The translations under genes and the position numbers were made by a program. From Melanopsichium pennsylvanicum (lineage: Eukaryota; Basidiomycota; Ustilaginomycetes; Ustilaginales), in contig OAPG01000020.1 of assembly GCA_900208305.1 (NCBI GenBank), positions 434,001 to 498,000 on the forward strand: a DNA stretch of 64,000 nt, written 5' to 3'. This document shows positions 34,201-44,111 of this stretch, in pieces. How positions within the stretch are numbered: the first letter of the stretch is position 1; the number at the start of each line of letters is the position of its first letter. Under the pieces are notes generated by a model that saw nothing but the letters and a program-made list of their open reading frames with translations, made no database searches and was not told the DNA's origin.

Positions 34201-34501
34201 TTGGTCGTGGGGTGATGGTTGCAGGCTCGGTATCTGTGCGTTTTCTCCTAGGCTGCGGAGTAGCGTTGGAAGCGAACGTAGGTGACATAGCAGAGATGGT
34301 GAGGGAGTCGGAGGGGACTCGTTTTTGCTTTGTTTCGGATTGAAGATGTGTGGGAAGAATACGCTTGGAAGATACCGAGTTGGTGATGTTGTTCATGCTC
34401 CGCCGGGAAGACAAGAGGACGACGGGCTTTGCGCGAGGTGTGGAGAGGGTGGGATCGTTCTCGCTGTGCGGTGTAGCGTTCCTCGAAGTAGGTGTGGGCA
34501 T
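31205..34501 (-). CDS. Kinesin-6 family motor (MKLP/KIF20-KIF23 type)
   Basis: 1098 residues from the ATG at 34501 (MPTPTSRNATP). After a Ser/Thr-rich N-terminal extension of ~135 residues comes the motor domain with P-loop GVTNSGKSHT (251-260), switch I ASSRSHGIFTIKV, switch II LSIVDLAGSERVA and the LKEAGNINKSLMCLGQCLETLR helix (only the ends matter). The GILPRALDVIFNSI segment followed by a long insertion before YVEIYNEKLFDLL, and VPFRHSKLTELFQSFF near the end, are hallmarks of kinesin-6. A coiled-coil (about 680-750) and a very acidic Ser-rich tail follow, ending in a basic patch. Kinesin-6 motors bundle central-spindle microtubules in late mitosis. The family call is strong; orthology within it is less so. 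Confidence 0.88.
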   Translation of the reverse strand: MPTPTSRNATPHSENDPTLSTPRAKPVVLLSSRRSMNNITNSVSSKRILPTHLQSETKQKRVPSDSLTISAMSPTFASNATPQPRRKRTDTEPATITPRPKTFLDPSSDIRKMQSVSDISRLTVASSTTDDSSKMLDIEPVKAYLRIRPPPQDAQIHSARPYIEVISQTEVLMHPPAQTAYNSSIPGARSRTTSIIPPTKYIFSKVFGSHQATSSSGAEQDMSQSAFFHHTTLPLVEALLQGESGLMFTYGVTNSGKSHTVMGNTSPGGAGILPRALDVIFNSIQGLESTSNIQPMGVSGVQRVDNPSAQADFTSNLGVNPFMIPSVSRRLLADIPARTAKPAKLIEHDTTKVPVDRNLRYSVFVSYVEIYNEKLFDLLDVSPGATLGRSESVRGSNWSLANMANAAPSSIPSSASITLNRKPLSLKNDHENGGKYVAGLREIKINSAQEARDLLHRGQENRAVFGTMANRASSRSHGIFTIKVVRHHGGITNLSVDDLDSFTTARLSIVDLAGSERVANTGLASGDRLKEAGNINKSLMCLGQCLETLRKNQVRLMGTTEGGQAQTVKRRVSIVPFRHSKLTELFQSFFVGEGKAVMIVNANPYDTGFDENSHVMKFSAIAKEVAVPRHMGPVTKTLPPLPPHKSARASGSWLLPKSGSTVEVGTSDSEVSADVTIVEDDEESGDEDHDPFVDMLVERHEELRQKLYAAELRCATIEAQVRQEMGDKLEQTLLEMQDQYNRMMMNDAEQNAQFMNRKIDLLVGTNARHEPELVSDSDVSEEGYEFGHDEAEVEGDLSTVKSRAVDHSMSDFSGAESVFDDATEGEFSNSLLIDSEAEGNEEDSDDESAILETRRSPTKRGGTKNAKHVSSEESLSEEEEEETQTELESDQDANVSSAVSDAEDEESGEDNDSDEEDEDEGNKSEPKDADEHSQVYVEIPADLPDGSFDSVASSAAAKESDSDFDLDAESADSEEERLSPPRRKSGRTSAMPTVRASNGSIATARARRSSAKARVSHDSSIIDQAGMLTDLSDASMVMEETVTPKKKRKLRKKAAMQEDDYVEQIGDSSLVEAVYQNTGRASGASRASRSLTGRKSFR

Positions 34502-35407
34502 GGCAAGTGTGTGTTTACGTATAGTCAATACCCCGCTGATGCGAGCGGTTTGAGTGTGATGAGCTGCGCTGCGTGCAAAGAACGGGGCTTGGCAGCCCGA
34601 TGTGAAATAAGAAGCTGGATGATATGGAGTCTGAGCTGTTCGACGGACGATCGGTGGTGGAAATAGTGGAAGAAGGAAGCGTAAGACACAAAGAGAAAGA
34701 CAAGATCAAGATACAATTATAGAAAGTACAGAGTGGTGGTTCTCTGTAGCTCTGTTGTGTGAATGCACCAATGACACTTTTTTTGATCTTGCGAGTATGC
34801 GCCAAATCAAGCAGTGGAGAAGCACACAGTTAATTTACTGTATTTTTATTTATTATTATTTTTGTGTGCGAGGAGATGCGTTGGACTGCAACACCGCTCA
34901 TTAAACGCGTTCTTTTAGAGAGAGAGAGAGAGAGAAAGGGAGACAGAAGAGAGTGGGCTTAAAGGTTCGCGATTTGACCAAAAGTGTTGTTCTGTCATAT
35001 AGCTTACTTTGCACGTTCTCAATCAGTCACGTGTCGGTTTCGTCTTGTTAAATCGCGAGGAAATTAGGAGTGAAATTCGATTATTGCGACTGCTCTTCTT
35101 GTCAGGGACAAGGATCGATTCGATTGAATTGTCTACTAGACTTAGCTAAGCCCGTGCGCTACGTTGCTGTTTTTTTCGAGAGGTCGTAGTGTATATGAGC
35201 AGAGTTCTCTAGTTGCATGGACCCTTACCTCTTTCAGTGGCATTACGTCGATCTTCTTGTCATTCCCTCCAATCTAATCGGTCCATCCGTTCCTTCACAT
35301 TCCCCTTCCCTCCCCGCCCTTCCCTGCCCTCCCCTTTTCCCCCATTCGTCAGCGTCGCAACATCCTCCATTTCCCACGCTGCCATACCATTTGGTCATAT
35401 ACCCCCA
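34502..35407. other. Divergent promoter region
   Basis: 906 bases between the kinesin and methyltransferase genes. It has an AT-rich patch (about 34830-34865), a GA microsatellite (about 34916-34936) and a C/T-rich leader before the right-hand gene. Confidence 0.5.
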
Positions 35408-36472
35408 ATGATGAACCAGCTGTACGAGCTACTCGATCGCGGATACCTTCCCGACCCTGTCCTCCGACGCGCCATCCGACTCTTGAACTCACAACGAATC
35501 CGCTCTTTGGCCAAACCCGAGCATGACTTTGGCAAACACATTGAGACAAAAAAGGATTATATTCGCTCACTTAAACTTCGCGAGATCGCCATTGAACAGG
35601 ACAAAGCCAACCAGCAGCACTATGAAGTTGACACGGGTTTTATGCTATCCTGTCTCGGTAAACGCGCAAAGTACTCTTGCTGTCTTTACACCACCGCCAA
35701 CGAGACGCTAGATCAGGCGGAGGAAGCCATGTTGAACTCTTATTGTGAAAAAGCGGGCTTAAAGGATGGTCAGGACGTACTCGATCTTGGATGTGGATGG
35801 GGAAGTCTAAGTCTTTATCTCGCAGAGAGATACCCCAACTCTCGCATCAAGGCTCTCTCCAACTCGAGGACCCAAAAGATCTACATCGACAATATGGCAA
35901 CCACAAAAGGTTTCAAGAATCTCGAAGTTCACACGGGCGATGTCAAATCTTACCAATTCCCCCAAGGCTCTTTCGATCGCATTCTCAGCATCGAAATGTT
36001 TGAACACATGAAAAACTATCTTCAACTCTTCGAAAAAGTTTCATCCTGGCTCAAGGATGGTGGAGAATCAAGGTTGTTTATCCACATTTTCTGTCATCGA
36101 ACCACGCCGTACCATTTCGAAGAGGATGATGGATGGATGGCACAAAACTTCTTCTCGGGTGGAACCATGCCTTCCTTCGACCTCTTTCAACATTTTCAAC
36201 AAAACGTTACGCTCGAGGACTCTTGGTGGATCAACGGTACCCATTACGCAAAAACGTGCGAAGATTGGTTGAAAACCCAAGATGCCAACCAAAAGAAACA
36301 TAATTCTGTCAACATGTTGCGAAAGGATGCAGCAAAGAAGGGCAACAGCGAGATCGAGGGCGAAAAGACTTTTTACAGATTTAGGATCTTTTACTTGGCC
36401 TGTGCCGAGTTTTTTGCCACCAACGGGGGTAACGAGTGGGGCGTGGGTCACTATCTCTTTTCCAAAAAGTGA
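35408..36472 (+). CDS. Cyclopropane-fatty-acyl-phospholipid synthase-family methyltransferase
   Basis: 354 residues from ATG 35408; a second ATG follows immediately. An in-frame extension to 35213 lacks an ATG and encodes Pro/Ser-rich leader. SAM motif I is VLDLGCGWGSLS at about residues 124-135, followed by KALSNSRTQKIYI and the SIEMFEHMKNY segment typical of the CFA synthase/Mycolic acid methyltransferase family (also plant coclaurine N-methyltransferase-like proteins). The later WMAQNFFSGGTMPSFDLF and LEDSWWINGTHYAKTCEDW segments are family-conserved. Substrate could be a fatty acyl chain or an amine; it cannot be told from sequence. No targeting signal is obvious. Confidence 0.82.
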   Translation: MMNQLYELLDRGYLPDPVLRRAIRLLNSQRIRSLAKPEHDFGKHIETKKDYIRSLKLREIAIEQDKANQQHYEVDTGFMLSCLGKRAKYSCCLYTTANETLDQAEEAMLNSYCEKAGLKDGQDVLDLGCGWGSLSLYLAERYPNSRIKALSNSRTQKIYIDNMATTKGFKNLEVHTGDVKSYQFPQGSFDRILSIEMFEHMKNYLQLFEKVSSWLKDGGESRLFIHIFCHRTTPYHFEEDDGWMAQNFFSGGTMPSFDLFQHFQQNVTLEDSWWINGTHYAKTCEDWLKTQDANQKKHNSVNMLRKDAAKKGNSEIEGEKTFYRFRIFYLACAEFFATNGGNEWGVGHYLFSKK

Positions 36473-36705
36473 GAAAGTTTGTTTTCCATCTCCCTCCATC
36501 GATTGTGAGCACAGTTCAAGGTACCAACCGCTCTCAATTCGTCGAACATGAACTTCGGTCACGGTTCTTTGTTGGAATAGAAATACAAGTCATCATCAAT
36601 ACAAATGGAACAGTTCGACAATGGGGAAAGCTTTTCATCTCGGCAGGCTTGCCTTTTCTGTGTGTATGTTTTGTGTGTGTATCATTACGAGATGTGCAAA
36701 GGTCC

Positions 36706-39063
36706 TCACTTGGTCAAAGATGTTCCCTCTCCCTTGCTCTTCTCCTGACCTTGCTGTGCGCTGTTTGGATGCGGAGCCATACCAAATAGAGCCCATTTCT
36801 CAAATTCGCTCTCACCAAATCTCAACAATGTCGTGATACTCCCATCCACCACCGCCACCACCACTGTCCTTCTACCGGCCTTTAGTGCTGGGAAAGGATT
36901 ACCCGTACCTCCTCTACCTGCTGCTGCGCTACCCTTGCCACCTGCTCCTCCTTTATTAAACCTTCCATTCTTTCCCCTATGATTATTATTGTTAGGGTGT
37001 TTCGGCTTTGTCTCGCTCCAGCACCCTGGAGGACAATGTCTGAACAGCCTTGCTACAACCTTTAGCAATCCAAAGTCGAGCAACAACACTTTTATCAATG
37101 CCTTTCCGATTAGAGTGCGGCTCAAACGTTTCCAAATCCCAGCCTGTGAAGCGGCAGTGGTGAAGGATTTACGCTGAGCAATCGCAGCTTGTCTACTCGC
37201 CGCTTTTTCACGGAGATACTTTTGTTTACCTTCACTGAACTTCCCATAAGCAGCACGATTTTTCGCCTCGTTGCTCGCCTTGAGCATCTTTTCGTACTCG
37301 ACCCTTTGTTTCACTTGTTCCTCAGTCATTGCTGTGCTACCGTTGACTTCCGCCTCAACGGCTTGGTCGGAATCAGCTCCACCAAAAGCAGTGGTAGAAT
37401 GAGAAGAGGGGAGTGTTCCAAACAGTTCCGCATCGGATCCAGGAATGGGAATATGAGCAAAAAGATTTTCAAACTCGAACACCGAGGGTACAAGGGTAGT
37501 GCGAGCGTTGAGGATCACAATACGGAATTCGGGTGGTGGCGGATGCGACTTGCGGTATTGTGTTGCTGGTCGATAGGCGTAATAGAAGGGTTTCAGCTTG
37601 TTTGCTTCTCGCGTCTGTGATCCTGGTTCGTTCAGTACGCTGAGCGATTCTTTGCTTTGGAGTGATGTTGCATTGGTGGATGTTGAGGAAAGTGCAGTGG
37701 TGTGGGTGGTGGTGGAAATGGAAGAGGGGGAGGAGGAGGGTAGCCAAAAGTCATGACCCGAAGGTACGATCTGAAGCGAAGAAAAGACCGCATCGTGGCT
37801 GTCCCAGTCCACGTTCCCTTTCTCTCCTAAAAATTGTCGACCGTCATCTCCTCTACTCTTCAAGCCCAAGGCTAAGCCTAGAGTCCCTGCATTGCCTTTG
37901 TTAGCCTTCTTTTCCTCACCCATTATCCTGACTGTTTGTGTTGCGATCATCGCGATGAACCTCGCAATGGTTTTTCTCCACACCCATTGAACCCACTTCA
38001 TCACCGACCCAGCGGCATCACCTGTTAGTTGTGCAATCCGCCTCGGTATGTACAAAAGCACGTCCCAGATGGTCACCAGCTTGACTGGTCTCTGAGGATC
38101 TGCGATGATGCCTTCCGCCTTAAGCTGATCTTGAGTAAATGCTGCGCTTGAGTTGCTGCTGCCGGTGCCGCTGCTGCTGTTGTTGTTTTTCTTTGCCAAT
38201 GTCGATGCGCTGATCGGAGCAGCCCTTACTGAATCGACAATGCTCGCCCTCTGCACCACATACCCTAACCTTTTCAGATATGCAAAAATCAAGTAAGCCT
38301 CCCTTGTCAAAGGTTCATCTTGTCTTTTGCCATCCTCTCCAGGCATCATTAATGTTGCAAATGCTTGTTGAAGTGACATTGGTACCATCCGAGCTTGTTC
38401 TCCTTCCTTGGTGTAGATCTGCAAACTCCCCCTCTCGGCCAAGAACAGCGCTTCTTCCGGTAAGAGCTCGTTGCTCGCCTTTGTAATGTTTTTGCCTGTC
38501 TTGGGATCTGAGGTTTGTTCTCGCCTGATGACGCCTACGGTCTCGAAAATTTTGCCTTGAACGTCCAACAGTGTTGCTCTGCACCTTTCCGCATTCCAGA
38601 TGGCTCGAACCAAAGTTCGTGAACCAACCTTACGTTCGCCAGAGACCGCCTGAAACATTGCCTCCCTAGATCTTTCGAGGAGTTTTGCTTGACCACCGAA
38701 ACCTGTAGGTTCAAAATCCTTTTCGCCTCGTTTGGGGATGACGATGCCAGCAGCCGACGATGAATTGGAGGTAGAAGTAGATTTGGATTTCGGATTGAGC
38801 GTCGATAAGAGACGCAAATAGTCGGGCGCTTCATCTTCATCGGCTGAATCATCGGCAGGGTTGGTGGTGGACGATGGGATGTGACGAGGAGAAGAAGATG
38901 AGGGAGCATTGTTGCGAATGTATGCGGTTGGCGTAGCGGTTGGATCGTCCATGTCTTCTTGCACATCGAGCAATAATGGTGTGACCGGGGTTGAAGGTGA
39001 GTCGCGACGACTGGACGATGTTGAAGGCTTTGTTGCCCGATGCGGTGTAGTTGGTTGTGACAT
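36706..39063 (-). CDS. SEN54: tRNA-splicing endonuclease subunit Sen54
   Basis: 785 residues from the ATG at 39063 (MSQPTTPHRATK). After a disordered Ser/Thr/Pro-rich start the Sen54 N-terminal domain runs from about residue 75 to 290: DYLRLLSTLNPK, IPKRGEKDFEPTGF, LLPEEALFLAERGSLQIY, MSLQQAFATLM and LTREAYLIFAYLKRLGYVVQ. The C-terminal part holds the weaker nuclease-fold domain (EFRIVILNARTTLVPS) and long Ala/Ser- and Gly-rich insertions. Sen54 is a structural subunit of the heterotetramer that cuts introns from pre-tRNA, pairing with Sen2. At 785 residues it is longer than the yeast protein (about 467). TPT1, acting later in the same pathway, lies 385 bases upstream on the same strand. Confidence 0.9.
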   Translation of the reverse strand: MSQPTTPHRATKPSTSSSRRDSPSTPVTPLLLDVQEDMDDPTATPTAYIRNNAPSSSSPRHIPSSTTNPADDSADEDEAPDYLRLLSTLNPKSKSTSTSNSSSAAGIVIPKRGEKDFEPTGFGGQAKLLERSREAMFQAVSGERKVGSRTLVRAIWNAERCRATLLDVQGKIFETVGVIRREQTSDPKTGKNITKASNELLPEEALFLAERGSLQIYTKEGEQARMVPMSLQQAFATLMMPGEDGKRQDEPLTREAYLIFAYLKRLGYVVQRASIVDSVRAAPISASTLAKKNNNSSSGTGSSNSSAAFTQDQLKAEGIIADPQRPVKLVTIWDVLLYIPRRIAQLTGDAAGSVMKWVQWVWRKTIARFIAMIATQTVRIMGEEKKANKGNAGTLGLALGLKSRGDDGRQFLGEKGNVDWDSHDAVFSSLQIVPSGHDFWLPSSSPSSISTTTHTTALSSTSTNATSLQSKESLSVLNEPGSQTREANKLKPFYYAYRPATQYRKSHPPPPEFRIVILNARTTLVPSVFEFENLFAHIPIPGSDAELFGTLPSSHSTTAFGGADSDQAVEAEVNGSTAMTEEQVKQRVEYEKMLKASNEAKNRAAYGKFSEGKQKYLREKAASRQAAIAQRKSFTTAASQAGIWKRLSRTLIGKALIKVLLLDFGLLKVVARLFRHCPPGCWSETKPKHPNNNNHRGKNGRFNKGGAGGKGSAAAGRGGTGNPFPALKAGRRTVVVAVVDGSITTLLRFGESEFEKWALFGMAPHPNSAQQGQEKSKGEGTSLTK

Positions 39064-39448
39064 AATGATACCTACTCTCGCACAGATGATGCGATGCAAT
39101 GTGAGACGAGATTTGATGATGATGATGATAAGGATGTTGAGATTGGATTGGGTCGGCAAAGCTTCGTGGTGGAGTTATGGTACAACAAAGGATTATTTAT
39201 ATTTTTGTCATTTAAGAATTAATCGCGCCTGATTTTCGCTCAACAGGAAGAAGAAGAAGAAGAAAAAAAAAAAAAAAGGTGTTGGACCCTGAATCATCAT
39301 CAATCTGTGCCTCTTTGCTTCATCACTAACAGCTATGTAACTCTCACACAGACCTTACGTCACATGATTCAGTATCGTTCTACCTTTAGAATGATAGCAT
39401 CACACAAACCTCGTTGCTACGTCCAACAGTGTCATTGGGTAAAATCAT
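39064..39448. other. SEN54-TPT1 spacer
   Basis: 385 bases, containing an AAG run leading into an A14 tract (about 39247-39276). Presumably TPT1 3' flank plus SEN54 promoter. Confidence 0.45.
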
Positions 39449-40540
39449 CTATGATCTAACCATCGTACCGTCCGGAGTCCAGATCACCTGTCCACGCTGA
39501 TCTTCGACCTTTGTAAAATACCTGATGCTCAGCACTCCAATCCCCTTGGCGCCGGGTGTAAGCACAACCCCATTACTCGAGAGCAAGAACTCTATCCCAT
39601 CCGCAATAGCCGTCTTGATATCGATGTAAATCAACCGATTTGCACTCTTTCGCATACCCGAAATAACGCCAGCTTGACCAAATTTGCCTTTGGCAAGGTG
39701 AATGTGGTTTCTCGTCATACGTTTCAACCCACCACTGGACAGAATACTTTCCCATGCATCTTTATACGTCCCATGGACTACCTCTACCACTTTATCATTC
39801 CCATCTTTGTGTTCATCTTGTTTGATGCCTAATTTGGCATCAATTTGGCTTGCGAGTTCATCATCATCTCGTTCTTCTTCACCCTCGCCATCCTCGTTCT
39901 TTTGCTTTGTGGACAATAAGTGTAAGTTATCGAGGGTGAGTGGTATGTGTTGCAGTTCAACCACTTGTTTGAGCGAATGACCTTGAACTGCACGAACCCA
40001 CCAATCTCCATCACCACCACCATTGTTCGTCTCCTGCATGACTTCGAACCTCTTCTTGTCGTTGCTTTCTGTGACATTTACCACATCTTGTACACCTGGC
40101 TCCTTCTTTGCTGTGCCATCGCCTTGTCCTTCGGCCATATTGACACTCTTGACTCTCGGTCTCTTCAGCACATCCTTGAGCAATACGTATCCATCAGGGC
40201 GGATTTTCAACCCTTCCTTGTCGGCTCCGTGACGCAAAATGTACGCCAGAGCTCTGCTGAGCTGTTCTGATGGACTTTGCGGCGCTCGTGCGGGTTTTGA
40301 TTTGGTTTTTGTGGACGATGATGATGATGATGGTATAGCGGTAGATTGGGCCGCTTTGGCAGCTTTCTTGTTGAGTGCTTGCTGGGCTTTAAGTGCTTTC
40401 GCCGCATCTTTTCGTGCTTTACGCTCGAGGTTTACGCCTGTTGCTTCCGATGCTGGGATGGTAGCATGGCTTTGAGATTCTGGTGCGACTGCTATTGGCG
40501 TTGCTGAAGTTGCTATTGATGAGGTTAGTTCTGACGACAT
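39449..40540 (-). CDS. TPT1: tRNA 2'-phosphotransferase
   Basis: 363 residues from the ATG at 40540 (MSSELTSSIATS). The first ~110 residues are Ala/Lys/Ser-rich and disordered. The Tpt1/KptA domain follows: LSRALAYILRHGADKEGL with its Arg-His pair, RPDGYVLLKDVL, the Trp-Trp-Val-Arg-Ala-Val-Gln-Gly-His segment, VVEVVHGTYKDAWESIL, and HIHLAKG. The C-terminal GVLSIRYFTKV closes the fold. The enzyme uses NAD+ to remove the 2'-phosphate left at the splice junction after tRNA ligation. Acidic insertions (GEGEEERDDDE) lengthen it beyond the 230-residue yeast protein. The catalytic Arg-His-Arg-Arg set appears kept. Confidence 0.93.
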   Translation of the reverse strand: MSSELTSSIATSATPIAVAPESQSHATIPASEATGVNLERKARKDAAKALKAQQALNKKAAKAAQSTAIPSSSSSSTKTKSKPARAPQSPSEQLSRALAYILRHGADKEGLKIRPDGYVLLKDVLKRPRVKSVNMAEGQGDGTAKKEPGVQDVVNVTESNDKKRFEVMQETNNGGGDGDWWVRAVQGHSLKQVVELQHIPLTLDNLHLLSTKQKNEDGEGEEERDDDELASQIDAKLGIKQDEHKDGNDKVVEVVHGTYKDAWESILSSGGLKRMTRNHIHLAKGKFGQAGVISGMRKSANRLIYIDIKTAIADGIEFLLSSNGVVLTPGAKGIGVLSIRYFTKVEDQRGQVIWTPDGTMVRS

Positions 40541-41468
40541 GTTGCACGTAGTGTGTAGTTGCAGTATTGGAGGAGAGGAGAGGGAAGGCAAAGTAGTACA
40601 GTCAGCTCCAAACACATGGAACAGATTTTATTTATCAGTGGAGGTGAGTCGTAGGATCTTCGACTAGAATGTTAGACTGTATTAACCACTTAGAACACGA
40701 ATTGAATGACTCGTGCGATTGGAAGAACGCAGTCTGTGCGCACAACCAAAACCCGAAAAACCGGCTGAACCGGAAGCGTAAACGTTCCGACCGAACTTGG
40801 AAATTGTTTGTGTAACGACACCTTTGCTCCTTTGCTGAAGGCGACTTCCTTTCCGATATGATGGGTTCGCGCCACACTCTTTCGTGAATGTGCATGTACA
40901 ACAAATCTGATTCGACGGTCAAGGTCAAGAGGGCCAGCCTCGAAAAAGAAAGCAAAAAAGGATGGGGATGCTCAAGTGGTACCGAACGGGCGTAAGAGGA
41001 AACACCCACATCCAATCAACCGTTGAGCGGAGTGATCTAGCCGAGGCCAAAGGATCGGCATTTTGAGAAAAACGATACACAGACAGCTCACAGACTGAAA
41101 CTGTATTCATTCTTGTTCAAGTTGGACGGAGCCATGTGCACAGCCCGTAATCATTCTCGTCCTCACCTCCGCTTTTGCCGTTCCCCCCTCGCATCGCCGC
41201 CCTCTTTCAACAAGAGAACGCTCAAACGACACCCGCGCTGCAATTCTACCTCCGCTTTCCACTGTCATTACTATTTATATTCACTAAGCGTTCTTCCTTT
41301 TGTGGCCTGTGCTTTGCTTCTCTGCCTCCTTTCCTCTTTCAAACTTTGTACACTCTCAAAGGTTTCTTCTCCCTCTTTCCACCCCTTGAATCTTTCACAT
41401 CCACACCACCATACCGATTGAATTACTCCTTCCACACGATCACGCTCACCCTATCACTTCTCTTCAAG
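40541..41468. other. Divergent promoter region
   Basis: 928 bases between TPT1 and the SET-domain gene. The right half is strongly C/T-rich, like other leaders here; an open frame runs through it into the SET gene but its translation looks like leader. Confidence 0.45.
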
Positions 41469-42249
41469 ATGATGACCTCAAACCCCACCTCGTCGCTCCC
41501 CGCTTCCGATTCCGAAACGACTTACCAAGGTCACCTTACCGCTGGAGATGGTGCACTCGCTTCTCGCCTCCATAAACCTACCCACCCTTCTCTGGTTCAA
41601 GTGATCTTCAACAATGGTAGTTACAATTCACATCTCATCTCGCTCCAAAACTTTTCAAAGGGAGATCTCATTACGCCTTTTGCGCCGCATGCTGATTTTG
41701 CCAAAACCAAAAGCTACTCGACCGTTCAGACGGGTAAAGACACTCATATTGAGCTCAATAGTGATCTATTGTACTGTAATCACTCTTGCGATCCCAACGT
41801 TGCTTTCGTCATTGGTGATGCAAAAGATAAAACAACTTGGAAAGCAAGGGCTGAAAAGGAGATTAAGAAGGGTGACATTCTAACTTTCTGTAAGTCGCAC
41901 AACCTCCTTCCTCCCCCCCACCCCTCTCCCTGTGAACGAATCCGAAGAGCACGATCTTATTGACACGTTCGGGAATTCACCACTTTCCTTGTTCCTTCTC
42001 TGGTTAAAATTAACAGTCTATCCAAGCACAGAATGGCAAATGTCGCAACCTTTCGATTGCGCCTGTGGCTCTTCAACTCATTGTCTGGGTAAAATCGACG
42101 GAGCTCATTCCATCGCGGTCGAAACTTTGACCAAATACTTTGTCAATCAGCACATTCTCCAACTCAAACGTCAACAGGTCGAAGTCAACAAATCCACTAC
42201 CTTAAGTGCACACCAAAAGGAGGAACAGCTGAAACTCTTGTCAAAGTAA
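41469..42249 (+). CDS. Small SET-domain protein with post-SET cysteines
   Basis: Two exons, 41469-41889 and 42017-42249, give 217 residues. The junction makes ILTFFYPSTEW, a segment conserved in this group, which supports the splice. The visible SET core is NHSCDPNVAF, the SAM and substrate-binding loop, followed by KARAEKEIKKGDILTFFYP. The end of the domain carries FDCACGSSTHCLG, a Cys-x-Cys-x5-Cys post-SET-like site. There is no pre-SET or other domain. Such short fungal proteins are putative protein lysine methyltransferases with unknown substrates. Two consecutive ATG codons start the frame; either could be used. Confidence 0.83.
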
Positions 42250-42902
42250 AAAAACCAAAAATAAAAGAAAAAAAAGAAAGAAAGAAAGAATAAAAAGCAT
42301 CCTCTCTCCCCTCTCCATCCTCCAAGTTCCCCAAAAATTAAAGGTCGTAACCATAGAGACCTTCGTTATCTTTGATTTTTTTTTGATTTTTTTTTTCCAT
42401 CAAGAGAAAATGTTATACAAACCAGTGCACACACATACCGTGGTAGACATACAAACAGTAGAAGCGCCTTTGAAACAAATCAGAGCTTGAAGAGTGGCGA
42501 GGATTGTGAAAAATGCAAGTGTCTGGATGGCGCAAGAGAGAGAGACAGAAAGAGAGAGAGAGGAAGAGAGAAATTTGTGTGTGACAACCATTGTCGGAAT
42601 TTTAGTGTGTTTGTCACAGGGCACTTCGTTTGAAGGTGTTTTTCAAACTGAGCGCTACGCATCGAAATGGGGCCGAATGTTAAGCTGGAGCACAGCCTAA
42701 GCATTCCAGCGCCTCACACACACTCTCAATCCTTAGGGTCCGTGCAAAAGTATGTATATAAATAAATATATATATATCCAAGAAAGGAGGCAGAGAACGA
42801 GAAAGGATATCAACAAAACGAGGAGAACAAACTAGTATGCAATGGGCTGTGTTTTCCAAAAAGCGGCGGCGAGTTGCCTTTTACAGCCAGCTATTCGCCT
42901 TT
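42250..42902. other. Convergent intergenic region
   Basis: 653 bases between convergent genes: A- and T-rich tracts, GA-rich repeats (about 42535-42570) and an AT run (about 42755-42778). No gene seen. Confidence 0.5.
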
Positions 42903-44111
42903 TCACACTGCCACCATGTACTGCTCTGTAAGAACAAATGGAAACTGTTCCTCTTCCAAAAGCTGCGCATATTCTCCTGGCGCATCGCCTGCATTCGCTT
43001 CCTGTTTCTTTTTCTTGTTTCCATTTTTGCCACTCTCGTTGCCGCTCTGGTTGTAACTCTCCAAATAAGCATAATGCTGTACCAAGGTCTGGAGCAGTGC
43101 CTTTGTACGTTTGGGATTGGGCCTGATACTGACGGCAAAATAATCGGCAGGCAAACCGTACCTCAACACGCTCTCGACGTACGTCCTAACCAATTTGAGA
43201 TGCGCCAAAGCCTGATAGGCCTCGCTGAAGTTGGTCCTTGCCAAACGCAACAATTCGGTCCACAGTTCCTTCTCTGAATCGCCCGCCTCGTCCAATTCCT
43301 GACGTTGACGTGAAACCAGATCGTCGTCCCAAGCAAAATCGGTACGAACGACAAACTTGTTCTCTCTGCACTTTTGTACAAACTCATCCTTGACTTTCTT
43401 AAACACAGTGACATTGAACAGGGCAAACTCTTGATCGTGGGTGATCTTGTTGCTGGATCGAGGAACGACCATGTTGGTGAGTCTTTCGTAACGAGCTTGC
43501 CAATCTTTGGTGTTGTTCTTGGGTACCGCCACCAGTAGGGTTTCGAGGTATTCCGAATTAGTGTCAACGAAATCTTCCTTGTGGACGACGTCTGCCAAGC
43601 TTCGAACGGAAAGATTACCCTGTTTCTTCCTTTGCAATTGCTGCAATTGACCTTTTGCAGCGTTGTAATTGCCCAACTTCTGCTTCATGACATTGTCGAT
43701 CGAATTGAGTTCCTTGCCAAGCATTTCGACGGTGTCCGTCAAACCTCTATCTGCGCGATATTTGCCAGTGTTCCAACTCCAGCTCAACATGTAGTCGTCT
43801 AGAGTTTGTTCGTTGACAAGGACATGCTGTGCAAGCGCAGTTTCGTCGTTGTTGAGAAGAGCACGAAGCGTGTCGATGATCTTTGCTACAATTTGAGTGT
43901 AGGTAGCATCGAGTTTGGGAAGATCTTCGGAGAGAGATATAAGGGATTCGAGGGTGCCTGTCTTGAGAGGAGGGAAAAAGAGTTGACCGAAATCGCTCGA
44001 GGCTGAACCACCGTCGGAAAGGAGTTTGGAGCCGAGTTCAGAAAACATGCGATGAGGGTCTGAATCCTCGAGAGGGACAGAAACAATCCAGTATGCCAGA
44101 TCAGATGGCAT
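42903..44111 (-). CDS. VMA5: V-type proton ATPase subunit C
   Basis: 402 residues, single exon, from the ATG at 44111 (MPSDLAYWIVSVPLED). The N-terminus, the LDATYTQIVAKIIDTLRALL head region, LSWNTGKYR-type segment and the C-terminal LRLARTNFSEAYQALAHLKLVRTYVESVLRYGLP are all typical of subunit C. The subunit connects the peripheral stalks to the V1 head and controls reversible V1-V0 disassembly. A Lys/Asn/Gly-rich insert (SGNESGKNGNKKKKQ) lies near the C-terminus. Size matches the yeast protein (392). It is divergent from the IST3-like gene with 402 bases between the two start codons. Confidence 0.95.
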   Translation of the reverse strand: MPSDLAYWIVSVPLEDSDPHRMFSELGSKLLSDGGSASSDFGQLFFPPLKTGTLESLISLSEDLPKLDATYTQIVAKIIDTLRALLNNDETALAQHVLVNEQTLDDYMLSWSWNTGKYRADRGLTDTVEMLGKELNSIDNVMKQKLGNYNAAKGQLQQLQRKKQGNLSVRSLADVVHKEDFVDTNSEYLETLLVAVPKNNTKDWQARYERLTNMVVPRSSNKITHDQEFALFNVTVFKKVKDEFVQKCRENKFVVRTDFAWDDDLVSRQRQELDEAGDSEKELWTELLRLARTNFSEAYQALAHLKLVRTYVESVLRYGLPADYFAVSIRPNPKRTKALLQTLVQHYAYLESYNQSGNESGKNGNKKKKQEANAGDAPGEYAQLLEEEQFPFVLTEQYMVAV

